From NCBI GenBank assembly GCA_014529385.2, contig CM043960.1, positions 72,491,910 to 72,555,909 on the forward strand: a DNA stretch of 64,000 bases, in the 5' to 3' direction. The DNA comes from Adiantum capillus-veneris (Eukaryota > Streptophyta > Polypodiopsida > Polypodiales > Pteridaceae). Below the pieces are notes generated by a model. The model was not told the origin of the DNA and made no database searches. It saw only the letters and a program-made list of their open reading frames with translations. Below are positions 1 to 12,692 of this stretch, one piece after another. The translations under genes and the position numbers were made by a program. Numbering within the stretch: the first letter of the stretch is position 1; each line of letters starts with the position of its first letter.

Positions 1-272
1 AATGGGGCGTCACCGTCGAGAGCTATGGTCTTAATAGTGGAGTCCTACGGGGCTTGCCTACGGCTTAACCACTATTGAGCTATTAGAAGCTTGACAGGAG
101 CCGGTGTTGTTTTGGTGTCGAAAGACCCTCTCTTCTATTCCTTGCAATTAATGGTATTCGAGCCGCGGGTACAGTAGCTTGAGTGCTTTTTCTAAAGGGG
201 TAAAGAGGAGTAGCAACTAGGGCTTGAAGTGCCAAAGTACACCTAAAAAGTTTACACCTAAAAGTTGTTAGA
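1..272 (+). other. Leader of gypsy element A
   Basis: This stretch lies directly upstream of the gag start of gypsy A and holds no gene. It is read as part of the element's untranslated leader. The 5' LTR must lie to the left of the window, because nothing here resembles the putative 3' LTR after the polyprotein. I could not identify a primer-binding site with confidence. Confidence 0.4.
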
Positions 273-3200
273 ATGGCTGACAATAGTAAAGAGAGTGAAA
301 TTAATGTTGATAACTTTGATTTTGCTCATGAGCAAGCTACTAATGTTGCTTCAATGCTTGTTAACTATCTTGTTTCTAGGCTTCAACAAGCCATGGGCAA
401 TCCATCTCTCCAAAGTGAAGTGCAACGGCAGCTTCGTGCTCACGGGATTTTCCAAGCTCATCACCATGACGAGAGAATACCTAGGAAGCCTCCTTGTGAG
501 ACTACCAAAAGAGGTCTCTCTCCGATTCGGGAAGAAGAAGAGAATCCATATGAAGGGCTCAAGAATTTACTTCTTGATGATGCATCTCCTTCCCAAAGGA
601 GAACTCAAGAGCCTCCACTGAAGGAACGAGAAAGAAGTGAGTCTTCCGCCACCTCGGCGGAGATGGCTCCATGAAGACGGCGGGCTAAACGCTCTCCATC
701 ACCACCAAAGCGGAGAAGACCATCACACTCTTCTCCACACCATAATTCAAAGAGGGATGATAAAAAGCAAGAGAAGAAAAAGGCGAGAAAGAGGACACCC
801 TCTTCTCCGTCTTCTTCATCCTCTTCCTCTTATGAAAGCTATGGTGAAGACGACAAAGATCAAGACAAGAAAAAGGTGAGAAAGAGGTCACCCTCTTCTC
901 CACCTTCTTCAAATTCTTCACCTTCTGAAGAAAGTGATGGTGCAACCTTTGAACCATCAAAAAGAAGAGGCCATAGGAAATCCTATGCCGCATGGAAGAG
1001 GTCTTCCAAACTGAAGAAATTCAAAGAGGGAGGGAAGAGCATCTCTTTCCTTACCTATGATGGCACCTTTGGTGCTACGGACAAAGTCTTGGCCTTTATC
1101 CAGCAATTCGATGCGGCGTTTGGAGATGAGGGCTTCACGGAGTCCTCTAAGCTACGCCATGTAGCTATGCACTTTCAAAAGTCTGCCAGACAATGGTGGT
1201 CTAGCCTACGAGCCGACGGTGAAGCTCCACGAACCTGGAAAGGTTTAAGAGATTCCATTATGAAGCAGCTTTTGGCCACCGATGCCAAAGACAAAGTACT
1301 CACCGAATGCCGAAGCTTAAAGCTCTCTCCCAATGAATCCATCCACAAATATGTAGACAAGTTTTGGGACCTACAACTCAAAGCCACTGTCTTCAAAAAT
1401 TTGGATTTTGGAGAACAAAAGCAACAATTTTGTGCGGGCTTAACCAAAGAAATGGCAGAGTATGTCAACTCCCAAAGGCCACGTACCATATCGGCGGTAA
1501 TACACCATACTATGGTGGCCTCTCGAATCAATTTCCAAACGGGGCCTAAAAGAAATAATAAGCCCATGGAAAACAAGGGTTCCAATGAGCCTAAGGGGAA
1601 GGACAATGTCCAAAAGTCTCCTAAGGGCAACTCCAACACAGCTAAAGAGAAGGGAGTTTACAAAGGTAAGAACAAACTCTCTCTTGAAGAGCTTGAGTGT
1701 TATCGTAAGGATAACCGGTGTTTCAAGTGCGGCGAGCAAGGGCATGCGTATCGTGCTTGTCCCCAAAAGAACAACCGCCAAGATCCTCCTAGAGTTTCCT
1801 TGGTTGAAATCCAAGAGGAGGAGACTCACCAAAATCATCACAAAGGATCTCCTCTATGCCATGCTTGGGGAAAGGTAAGAGAACATGATGCTTTTATTCT
1901 CTTTGACCCTGGTTCTACTCACAATTTTATATCTATAGAGTTGGCCACCAAGCTAGGCATACAATCCTATGAGATAGGAGATGTCCTACCCGCAGACAGT
2001 GCCTTCAAGGGGAAAGAAGCTTCAGTCACTCCCTTAATCCGGAAATTGAGGCTTCATGTCCAAGGCTATGTGGACAAAGAGGACTTCTTTATCTCTCCTC
2101 TCAAGCATGACGATGTAATCCTAGGGGCACCATGGTTTGATCGCCTGGTTGCCGATGTTAAGTTTCCTGAAAGGAGAATCTTCTTTAAGTTCAGGGAAAA
2201 GGACATGTATATAGATGCTAAGCAAATGGGTAAAACTATCCCCATTGTACATACACCAGCTTTCAACAAGTCAATAAAGAGCTCTATTTCCGTGTACATG
2301 ATTTTTGTTAAAGATTCTCAAAAAGAACCTAATGCTTTAGCAAAGGAAAATAAAAGTAACCAAAAGGAATTAGAGTTCTCCAATTTTCTCAAGGGGTTTC
2401 AAGATGTTTTTATTGACGACATCCCTTGTGAGCTACCTCCTAAACGAGGTAATGATGACCATGCAATTGAACTTCTTCCAGGAAGTTCACCGCCTAACAA
2501 ACCTCCTTATAGAGTTTCACAAGCTCAACAAGAGGAGATTATGCGGCAAGTGCATGAGTTAGTTGAGAAGGGCATGGTTAGGCCTAGCTCATCTCCACTT
2601 TGCTCACCTGTGCTATTAGTGCAAAAGAAAGACGGCACATATCGTATGTGTGTCAACTATAGAGCACTAAATAGGATCACTATCAAGAATAGGTTTCCCG
2701 TTCCACAGGTAGAAGACCTATTTGATAAGCTACAAGGATCAACCTACTTCAGTAGGATTGACCTAAAAAGTGGCTATCATCAAATAAGGATAGTTGATCA
2801 AGACATTGTAAAGACCGCATTTCACACCACATTTGGTCTTTACGAATACATTGTCATGCCTTTTGGCTTGACCAATGCACCAGCCACATTCAAACGCTTG
2901 ATGGAGAAGCTGTTCAGGCCTCATCGAACCTTCACTGGAGTGTTCTTTGATGATATTATCATCTACTCTAGTTCATTAGACGAACACAAGCAACACCTCC
3001 AGGTAATATTTCAAGTTTTGAGAGAGAATAAACTTTATGTTAATCGAAAGAAAAGTGAATTTTTCTTGCAAGAGATTCAGTATTTAGGTCACATTATCTC
3101 TCAAGATGGCATCCAAATGGATCCATCAAAGTTAGAGATAATAAAAGGATGGCCTAAACCAAGGAATCTTCATGAACTAAGAAGCTTTATAGGTATGTGT

Positions 3201-5210
3201 GCATACTATAGACACTTCATAGAAAAGTTCTCACAAATTGCGGGACCATTACATGACCTAACAAAGAAAAGCGTTAGGTATACATGGTCTGCTAAGGAGA
3301 ACAATGCTTTCGAAAAGCTTATCTCTCAACCTGTGCTTACACTACCGGATCTCCCAAAACCATTTGAGGTCCAATGTGATGCTTGTGGTGATTGCCTTGG
3401 AGCTGTTTTGCTCCAAGAAGGGCATGCCATAGGCTATGAGAGTCGAAGGCTCGACCCTTTTGAGCAAGCTCTAGGCATATATGAAAAGGAACTCCTTGCA
3501 GTTCTACATGCCTTAGACTCATGGAAGCACTATTTATTGGGGACTCCTTTCATTCTGCGAACGGATCACCAAAGTCTTAAGTACTTCATGACACAGACCA
3601 AGCTCTCCGACAAACAAATGAGGTGGACAAATTTCCTTTCGCAATTTCATTTTCATATTGCTCACATTGCTGGCAAGCATAATCAAGTAGCTGATGCACT
3701 CTCAAGACGGCCGAGAGTGAATTCGGTTTCCATAGCAACTCACAATGATCTATCTTCAATGATAGAGGAGTACACTATTGATCCCGATTTTAGAGATGTG
3801 ATTTCAGACCTTGCATTAGGGAAGAAATAAGAACCATTTACTTTACAAGATGGTTATCTTCTCTATGGCAATAGACTATGCGTTACTAACTCACTACGTG
3901 AGAAAGTAATGTATGAATCTCATGCTCCACCTTATGCGGGACATAGAGGGATTCAATCTACCTTAAAGGGAATTGAAACATATTTCTATTGGCCTACCAT
4001 GAAAGTGAACATACAAGAGTATGTTTCTAAATGTGTGGTATTCCAAAAGACAAAATTTGATAGAGGGAAGCAACTTGGATTGCTTCAACCCTTGCCAATC
4101 CCTAATTCACCATGGGAGAGCATATCCATGGATTTTATCTTTGGATTGCCTAAGTCTATCCATGGGAATACGGGAATATGGACGATAGTAGACAGGTTCA
4201 GTAAACAAGCTCATTTTATACCTGTCAAAAAGACTATCAAAGCCCATCAAATGGCAACCCTCTTCATTTCACAAATTTTCAAGTACCATGGCTTGCCAAT
4301 GTCCATAGTGTCGGATAGAGATCCTAGAATGACCAGTAATTTCTGGAAGGGTCTCTTTGAGAATTTAGGGACAAGGCTAAACTTCTCTTCGGCCTATCAT
4401 CCACAAATGGATGGCCAAAGTGAAATAGCTAACCTAACCATTCTCGATCTACTAAAAGCCTATGTAACGGAAGTAGATCAAAGATCCCAATGGGAGAAGT
4501 ACTTACCCTTAGTGGAGTATGCTTACAATAACATTGTACATACTTCCACGGGAAAAGCACTTTTCGAGGTAATTGAGGGAAATTCAAAAAGTCCCTTGCT
4601 ACTTAAGGTACATGGGAAGATCTTCGCTGCAGATGAGTATAGCCGAGACCTACAAGAATCTTTTCAAAATATTAAGGATGCTATCTCTACCTCACAACAA
4701 AGGCAAAAGGCTGCTGCTGACAAGCACAGAAGAGCCCAAGCCTTTAAAGAAAACGATTGGGTCTTGTTAAAGTTTCCCAAGGCTCGATTAAGGCACACGA
4801 CGGGCAAAAATCATACGGGCCACCAAAAGTACTATGCTAAGCTAGCAAAAAGGTACTATGGTCCCTTCCAAATTCTTAGGCCAATCAATGAAATGGCCTA
4901 TCAACTCAGGTTGCCCAATCAATGGCTCTTACACAATGCTTTACATGTGAGCCTATTAAAGCCTTACAAAGGAGAGCCACCTCAAGAACCAACTATTGAA
5001 GACCCATCGGAGATCGAGGACCAAGAGGAGGTGTTGCAGCCCGAGTCCATTCTCCGACATGAAGACAAGGTATTAAGACGCGGTAAGACTATCCGATGAT
5101 ATCTTATTAAGTTTAAAAATTATCCTTTTGAAGATGCTAGATGGATGCAAGGCATACAATCAAAGGATAACATAAACCTTGTCAATGCTTACAATGCTTC
5201 CCAAGAGTAA
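273..5210 (+). pseudogene. Ty3/gypsy chromovirus-type gag-pol, element A, three in-frame stops
   Basis: All parts sit in one reading frame without a frameshift, starting at the ATG at 273. Domain order: gag with an Arg/Ser/Lys-rich segment (about 675-960), a CCHC zinc knuckle starting at 1719 (CFKCGEQGH), aspartic protease (DPGSTHN, Asp codon at 1905), reverse transcriptase with the catalytic box FFDD (first Asp codon 2949), RNase H, integrase and a chromodomain tail. Integrase catalytic codons are Asp 4131, Asp 4314 and Glu 4422, with the expected D-x35-E spacing. The zinc-finger end reads CVVFQ where CxxCQ is usual, so one Cys is lost. Stops are TGA at 672, TAA at 3828 and TGA at 5097; the last cuts the chromodomain, whose remaining part (YLIKFKNYP, then EDARW) continues to a natural TAA at 5208. 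Order PR-RT-RNH-IN plus a chromodomain is known for chromoviruses. As written it cannot make a full polyprotein. Confidence 0.9.
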
Positions 5211-5568
5211 GCAAATGTACAAAATGTTAAAAATGAACAAATTTTTTTTTGTCTTATAAGACTCTCTTTTTCTTTATTGTGCACAAAAATAAAGTAGTAT
5301 GCATGCTTAGATCAAGTTTGCGGAGACGACGTCTCCCAAACACCAAGTAGAGCTTGTCACTCTACTATTGAAGACTGATAAGACTAATGTGCAGACATGC
5401 TTGCAGCAGCCTCAGGCTCTCAAGCACCAAATGGACTAGTCATCCATTGTGAAATGATGTCGTAGGGTAACATAGGGATCCTCTACCCGCTAAGAAAAGG
5501 ACTCATGAATATGCTTTATCTTCTCTACACCATAGTCGAGGACGACTATGATTTCAAGAGAGAGGTAA
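5211..5568 (+). other. 3' untranslated part of element A with polypurine tract
   Basis: Non-coding DNA between the end of the chromodomain and the putative 3' LTR. A purine-rich run at 5555-5565 (AAGAGAGAGG) is a reasonable polypurine tract, since it lies just before a TG dinucleotide at 5569. The assignment rests on position and composition only. Confidence 0.4.
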
Positions 5569-5946
5569 TGTCATAATAATCAATATCTAATTCTCCTAAA
5601 TGATTTTCTCATATTAAACTGATCATTTAATGTGGGGAAGTGCCAGGGGAGAAAAAGCTAGAATATTGGTTAAGCTAGCAGACCGGCCATTGTAGGGGTC
5701 CAAAGGAGGGAAAATAGGGATCCAAAAGGGGGGCCATCTGCAAAAGAGCCATGTGCAACAATGGGCTAAAAAGACCCTAAGGTTCAGCCCATTAAGACTT
5801 CCAAAATGCTAAGGTTCCAAAATTCAAAGGTTGTGTCCAAAGGTCAACCCTAGGGGAAATTGGATGCTTTGTGTTTGACCAAAAAGTCTTTTCAAATCCC
5901 TACATAGGAGGGGACGAGCCTTGGGAGTAGGGGATGAGAGAGAAAG

Positions 5947-5991
<45 letters not shown>

Positions 5992-7130
5992 CTCCCTTTA
6001 CACAAAGGGAATTAGGTACACATGTCAGCTCCCTAGCCCAGATGCCCACAAGGTGTGCCCAATTCCTATTGGATGGCCTTGGAGGTGGACCAATGAGAAT
6101 TAGGCTAGAGTAAATCTAGTTTAATTAATTTAAAAACACTTAATAAAATACCCAATGAGAATTAAGTCTCCTAGAAGACTATTGGGCAGTCTCCTAAGGG
6201 GTCCAATGAGCATTCAGGAGCCCAATGGCTTGCCTGATTCCTATTGTCCAGGAAGCAAAGGGGTCCAATGAGAGTTTAGTTTAATTATTAAATTACCTAA
6301 AGCTCTCACAAACGGGGAAAGGGGGACACATGTCAAAAGGCTATCACTTATGCTGCTTAATGGTCATTGGCTTGACTTGGGGAGGCCAATGAGGCTGGAG
6401 CAAGAGCAAATAGCAAGAGGGCTCATCCAAGAGAGAGGGGGGGCTGATTTTTGCAAAGCATTATCACACACACACTCACAAAATCTCATGTGTGAAGAAA
6501 GAGAAGACTATCTCTTCCCAAGCTTTAATGGAGAGCTCATCACCTACTCCAAGCTTGTGAGATAGAAGCCTACATCGACACGCTCTTGGCTTGTGGATGT
6601 AAATCCAACCAAGAGCCAATCTTCAATGCATGCTCATCTCCTCTACCAAGCTAATTACTAAGCTAAAGCTATGCTAATATGAGTGATTATGTGAGGAGAT
6701 GTACATCTTTCTCGTAAGATACTCCTTCTTCCTCTCAATCTACTCTCATACCCTGCTAGCTCTCACCATCTTCGAAGGTGTGTGAGGTCTTGGGTCTGAG
6801 AACGGGGATAATTAAAGTTGTTTTTGCTAAGTGTTTTGCTTAGTGCATGAAGCTTTCATCTTCATTGCACTAGCTAGTCTTGAAGGAACACAAAGAATTG
6901 TAATGTACAATGTCTCTCTTGATGGGAGAAACCATAATACAAAGCCTTTTGGAGGGGGGACCGGCTCCATGAAAATCCGGTCCTCAACTATTGTCAATAG
7001 CTTTATTTCTCTCTCTTTTGAAAGTATTGTTGATGCTATCTAACTAGGTGTTATGCTTTTTGTTGCTCTCTCCACCCAAGCACTCTTGTAATTCTCATTA
7101 GGAATCTATTCTAATGAAATGCCCACTATG
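5569..7130 (+). repeat. Putative 3' LTR of element A
   Basis: The left edge is set at the TG following the purine tract. The right edge is only approximate, because the 5' LTR partner is outside the window. The stretch has no convincing gene, and its short open frames lack recognisable motifs. It contains an (AC)n microsatellite. The true LTR may be shorter or longer than given. Confidence 0.3.
5955..5989. repeat. (AC)n microsatellite
   Basis: A pure AC dinucleotide run of about 35 bp inside the putative LTR of element A. Confidence 0.95.
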
Positions 7131-8400
7131 TTCATGTTAATTTCCACTACACACAAGTTATTAGGCCATTAAATGTTACATGTATGTATGCCCATAAATG
7201 ACCATATCCATGGACCCATGTCTTATGGTATGTTGACTCTAAGGATAAGTAAGTACATGAGGTGTATCACTCAATTGGGTAAATTGGGATACCTCTAGTG
7301 GTAAGTGAGAGGCTTGTGACACCTCTACTTCTTCATTTGGCAAGAGGGAGCAATCTAGGGAGGTATGGACATGCCTTGAGCATCAAGCAACCCCCAAAAA
7401 TTTATATAAAGAGCATTCACACTCAATTTTACACACACTAATTGAACACACTTGGGAGAAGGGAGCTCTACTGCTGTGGCAAACAACTTGGTGACTATCA
7501 CATCAAAGCTTTGAGAGATCAATAACTCTAAAGCATATTTGGGTAATGTAAATCTATTATTTAATCAAGCTATTATTCATCTCTTCTCTCAATTGGAATA
7601 CTTTCCAATTGCTGTCGTATTATTATTTAATTGGAATCCTTTCCAATTACTACCATATTAATCAATTGGAATCCTTTCCAATTGCTACTCTATTATCAAA
7701 TGCTATACTCTTATTTACCTATGCACAATTGGAAATCAACAATCATTATACCTATTTTATGGTAATTTATCTACATTACAAAGTAATGAAGGTCTCATTG
7801 CTCGATTACATAATCAATTGTGTTGACTGCATGCACAATTCTTCATCAATGTAACCTAGATGCTTGCATGAATTAGCTAATTATATTCAAGAATTTTGTC
7901 CGACTAAAATGATGGATTATTTTTGCAAGTAAATATAAGTGATTAATCATGTGATTAGTGTGTGGGTTATAATGCATGTTTATCATAAGATTATGGCATG
8001 ATTAAGAAAGCATATGTTTTAAGAAAGCATATGTTTTGGTTTGATGTGTGGAATAATTATATAGATTTTGGAATTAAAACACTTATAATCATTTACCCTA
8101 CTTCCATTGGATTCTTATACTTTATCTTACAACTTCTCAAGTTAAGTTAAGTAAAGTATCTAGTAGTGGGAATGACACCCAAGAGACCTCACTATGGTGG
8201 ATCATACGATCAAGAAGCCTGATCCAGTGATGAAAAAGAAAAAGGAAAGGCCCCGATGAATGAGGATGTGCCACTTATCCCACGAAGTGACGCTATTGCT
8301 CAAGAACAAAAATTTCTTTTTTTTTCCCCCTTGCATCATGAGTAAATAGGAAGGGAAAAACTACCTAAGCATTGGGTCATTCCCAATTCAAAACCGCATC
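7131..8400. other. Gene-free AT-rich stretch with a triple palindrome
   Basis: No coding region is supported. A TATA-like sequence (TTTATATAAAG) lies near 7400. Three copies of a 20-bp inverted repeat, arms AATTGGAA and TTCCAATT, sit at 7591-7610, 7629-7648 and 7665-7684, spaced about 36-38 bp apart. A short direct duplication (AAGAAAGCATATGTTTT) lies near 8005-8040. This could be decayed transposon or LTR sequence; I see nothing decisive. Confidence 0.4.
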
Positions 8401-8788
8401 AATTGAACTTATTAATTTTCTTAAGTTGTATTACTAGGGAAAGATTGTTTGGAAAGTAGTCTGTTTGCTCATAGGAAAGAAATGTTTGCCTAGTAGAAGA
8501 ACTCTCGAATCTTCTTCATTCAAAAATTCTATACTGACATAGTCAAAAATCCCTTTGATATCCAGGGAGGAGAGCTTAGCAAAGTGAACGTTGCGTTGAT
8601 CTGAGTCCGTATGAGCAAATTATGGCCAGAAACGTGATTTTTGGGTCCAAAAAATGCTCTGCGAAAATCAATTTTATGCAAACCTACTGCTGTGTGGGTT
8701 GATTTGTAAGCACTATAAATCTCCTATAAGATCTCTATATGACTACTGACCTGCTGCGGATCCGCACCTGCGCCGCCTCTCTGACCAA
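8401..8788 (-). mobile_element. Leader remnant of a decayed copia element
   Basis: This lies immediately inside the minus-strand LTR and primer-binding site at 8789-9050, where the untranslated leader of a Ty1/copia element is expected. No gag frame is preserved and no matching second LTR is seen to the left, so the element looks truncated. The left boundary is approximate. Confidence 0.4.
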
Positions 8789-8800
8789 GCTCTGATACCA
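8789..8800 (-). other. Copia primer-binding site (initiator tRNA-Met type)
   Basis: The plus strand reads GCTCTGATACCA, the complement of TGGTATCAGAGC, the classic plant copia primer-binding site. It is separated by 2 bp from the LTR edge at 8803, the same geometry as in the two complete copia elements of this window. Confidence 0.85.
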
Positions 8801-8802
8801 AT

Positions 8803-9050
8803 TGTGAAGGAATGAATTGAAGGCATGCGTGTGTGCAGCGAAGATGGAGAGAGATGAGAGGGAGAGAGAGAGCACGACACAGGGATGTGGGGTGGAGCTC
8901 CCAAATCTCACTGTATGAGCACAATGTGAGAATGAGTGAGAGCTCCTTATTCTTTGTATATATAAAGAATAAGGAGATAAATGTGGGCGACCGGACATTG
9001 GCCGGCTGGCACGGGCAAAGCACGATGAGGCACACCGCCTTTACCTAACA
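8803..9050 (-). repeat. 5' LTR of a decayed copia element
   Basis: About 248 bp starting with TG and ending with CA, next to a primer-binding site. It contains a GA-rich run and a perfect inverted repeat at about 8941-8974 (arms CTCCTTATTCTTT and AAAGAATAAGGAG) around a TATATATA core. In minus orientation that core could be the LTR promoter. It is not the same LTR family as copia A or copia C. Confidence 0.65.
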
Positions 9051-9666
9051 TGATGTTTATTATATATAGATATCGTGTTTTCAAAAAATTATATCATTTA
9101 CCATATCCTAATCAAAAGTTTATGACATAACTGCCATAAAGTTGTCCCAAATATGTAAAAAAAGTCTAATCAGTGGTCTCCACCATTACTAGCTTGGGGG
9201 GGTACCACACCAGTATAATAACAATTAAAACCAATAGAAAGTATAAATTTGAAAAGGATAGTGTTCTATAGTCTTAGGCTCTATAGCCATATGTGAGAAG
9301 GTGTCGCCACCAACAGTTATCAATACACCATACCTATGCTTAGAGCTAAAATATTTAACTATTACTACATCAACGATGTGGTTTAAATTTATCAGTGTGT
9401 GTGAACTTAAATTCAAAACCCACAAAACATTAAAATCAAGAGGATTCCCATCTATATATAAGCGAGTCACTAATCTCATTGAATTGATTCTTCATCTTTT
9501 GACATATCATGTGTAGATATGAGCAAAAAAGTGCAATGAAAAACCATTTGTTTTTCAAAACCAGAAGTGTATTGAGTAGGTGTAGATGGACCTACTTGTA
9601 TGATGTTGTGTCCTTTTCCATTATCATCATTGCATAGCAGATGTAAGGGGGATGTAACCTGAGGAA

Positions 9667-9775
9667 GCATTTCTTCATCTTTCAAGTGGTTAAGGGTTAT
9701 GTTTCCAATCAAATCGATGGTTTGGAAATCATCGATTTCTTCATCTTTCAAGTGGTGAGGGTTATGATTCCAATT
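9667..9775. repeat. Imperfect tandem duplication
   Basis: The phrase TTTCTTCATCTTTCAAGTGG followed by a GGGTTATG segment and a GATGGTT segment occurs twice in direct orientation with a period of about 70 bp. The copies differ at several positions. Confidence 0.6.
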
Positions 9776-11589
9776 AGATTGATGGTTGGAGAACCATTTT
9801 CAAAACCATATAGCCTTCTAGTGTCTGCAATATGTGGTCCTTTTGATGCTCCAATTTGGGGTCTTTTTAGTGCTCCAATTGGTGGTCTTGTCGCTGCAAA
9901 ACTTGTGGTTACTATGTTGTGCGTGCGCGCACACGTGTGCACACACACACACAAGCTTTCATGTATGTGCAAGAGTGTCTAGTACATGGACACTACATGG
10001 AAGTGCAGAACGAGCTAAAGTTCTATATGTGAGTGTGTGCGAGAGTCACAAGGGTAAACATTTGTGATGTGAGATGCACCAGACCTCCATCCATGCAAGA
10101 ATTAAAGTTTGTGCGTGTGAGCTTTAAGGTGGGATGGGTGGTGAGAGAGAAAGGGAAAATTTCCCCAAAATAGGATGCAGACGTAATGTTTAGACCAGGT
10201 TAGGTGATATTAAAGTGATCCCATGAGGTTACATTTCCATAAAAGCTTTATAGATGTATGACACTCACACCCGCTTCAAGGTTCAACTTGTGGATCATAA
10301 AGATCTTCATGAATATGTTTCTGCTAGGGTGGGGTACATAGCAATAGCTAAAGATGGTCTCTTGTCTAGATAAGTGTGTGTGTGTGATATACATATTTAT
10401 ATGTATAGTTTGTCGTGCCACAACTTGAGAGGGAGATCTGTCTATTTCTACACCACCCCTCTTGTATTGTAGCACGACTAGACACCCATTCCTTCCTCTA
10501 TATTCACATTCTCAATACTCTTTGTTTGGGCCAAAACTTGCATGAGAGACAAATTAAAAACCACATTTCTACTACATACATCAGCCCAAGACTTGGTCGT
10601 ATATACATTTTTCATCTTACTTGTATCATGACTCATGGTCTCAAGCTTCTCCTTTTTCAATACATGGTCATGCTCTTTGCTCGTGCGCTCTTTCAAAGCA
10701 TTCAAGCCTGCAAGAGAGTGTTTACATTCTTTGAGTTCCACTTCAAGTTGCATCAAGCATGTTGTTTGTATCTCAAGTGTCCTCTTGAAATGATCGTTCT
10801 TAACAATAAGAACTCTTCGCGTGCTATTTCCCATTGCAAGTGTACATGAGTCTTCACCTTGCTTGTATTTGGCTATCTCTTGCAATTGTGATGTTTTTGA
10901 TGGAATGTTTGTGTTGATATCTCCATCCTCAAGTTCGGAGATTTGGGATCATTTTCTAAAATGGTTGTGGACCTTGTTGAAGAAGAAGAACCCATTCGAG
11001 TGCCGAAAGACATTATATGCAAAACAAGAGAGAGAGCCAACTTCTCCAAACCTGTTCACAAAGCCTTTTGTTACTCAATTTTTTTTCTATATTTACGTCA
11101 ACGGGCTCTTTGATTGAGGCAAGAGATCACACAAATCAAAGTTTAAATGGAGAAGTTATAAAATAGCTTGCATAAACCCCAAATTGCCAATTCGCTTGCT
11201 ACTCATTCAAAATTGCTTTTGATTGAAGTACCTTGTCATTGCATCTAGGCACTTCGAAGGTGCTTGCCAATCCGTTTGCTCTTGTTTCTTGTTCACACTT
11301 GTGTGTTGCCATTCCATATACTAGTACGGCTGGCCGCCTTTGGCGGCCTCTCTCTCTTTTTCTCTCTCCCTCTTTATTGTGTTTCTCTCAGTTTTGGAGT
11401 TTAACCTTCATGTCGCAGATTTTGACGTGTAAAGGGCTCCCCCTTCTGCCATATTATGTTAGTTTAGATATAGGCCCTTCTAAGTGCCTAAAGAGGGCCC
11501 TCCACACACATGCCTCGAAGCCCACTAGCCTTACAAAGCCGCCCAAGCAAGAGAGACTTGAAGGGGGGAAGAAAAGGTGGTGGGGAGTT

Positions 11590-11612
11590 GGGGGGGGGGG
11601 GGGGGGGGGGGG
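11590..11612 (+). repeat. Poly-G run of 23 G
   Basis: An uninterrupted run of guanines, preceded by other G-rich sequence. Runs like this can form G-quadruplexes and are prone to length error in sequencing. Confidence 0.9.
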
Positions 11613-12692
11613 TGTCTCTTTTGATTGAAAGTTAGCCTCATTCATCTTAAGTCACATAGAGGACCTTCTAAAGTATAGAGCCACCAAGTTTAAAATGTAT
11701 AGGGTGTCTAGGGCAGTGCTATGTTTGCCTTGGATGTATAGGGCAATGTTATGTTTTCCTTGGATGGTTGAAAATGTAGGTGAAATTTGGTGTTGAAGTG
11801 TACTCGTGGAACAATATATATAAGCTTCAACTAGCCCCCACATGGTTTCTTGGCCATATTATAGCCACAAGTAAGGGAATTCCAAGCACCAATATACATT
11901 AACTCTACATAGAAAAACATACTTGCTCAAACAAATGGTACAAAAGATTGGGTTTTGAAAAGATGCCCAATTTATTATACTGAATTTTCTCAAATATATT
12001 ACATTCTAAACAATGAAAAGGACAAGTTCTCTCCATGAAAAAGGCCAAGCTTTCAAAACTCTCATTGCTTTTGTGAAAAGCTTGCTACACATTCTAGCAC
12101 ACAAAATCCTTATGGTTGAACAAATAATAAGACTGACTAATACCATGCTGAGGAATGAGCTTACAACTTGGCAAAATGAAGGTAACTGCAGAATGTTATG
12201 TGGTATTGTACAGATTGTGTAATGACTTGCAACATTTCTCTAAGGCACGAGATGGTGAATTGCTTATATGAAGGACCATTACATGGGTTTGTAATACCAT
12301 CGGTACATAGCGCTTTGAAATGTGTCGAATCCAAACGTAACCCTCAAAGCTAGATGACAGAATAGTAACTCAAGCAAACTCATCATTTCCCTAAAGTGAT
12401 GATTGGATGTGAGTAGGCACTTTGGATCCCTCCTCTAGAATGAACAAAGTATTTTCTTCATTAGAGGTGCTTTGTAGTATTCAAGAGTAAGACATTTCTA
12501 AGGTTAGAGCTATGTTAAAAATGTAAACTAGTGTGGAGTATTTTGGAAGCACTTCTACTCCCACACACACACAGTTTATAAGTGTAGAGGTACAGAAGAT
12601 TATACATAGTGGAGATTCAATAGACCCAAAAAAAAAAGGCTCTGTATGGTTAGATGTGAGAGATATGTGTATGTACCAAGTATGAGTGTCAG

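Larger units (their letters stand above)
9051..12692. other. Gene-free region downstream of the receptor kinase
   Basis: No recognisable gene. Open frames at 9225-9479, 9476-9751 and 10478-10885 (minus) show no family motif; the last is somewhat coiled-coil-like in composition but unconvincing. The region holds a local tandem duplication near 9667-9775, short repeats around GTGCTCCAATT at 9835-9900, a CA-rich run near 9936-9952 and a G-run at 11590-11612. The part next to 12692 should include the 3' UTR of the receptor kinase. Confidence 0.45.

Noticed and set aside
9225-9751. Two overlapping minus-strand frames beside the copia LTR
   Set aside because: Checked for copia gag or protease motifs and found none; the LTR orientation also puts its internal region on the other side.
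10478-10885. 135-codon minus-strand frame
   Set aside because: No family motif, no neighbouring gene parts; length is within chance for this region.
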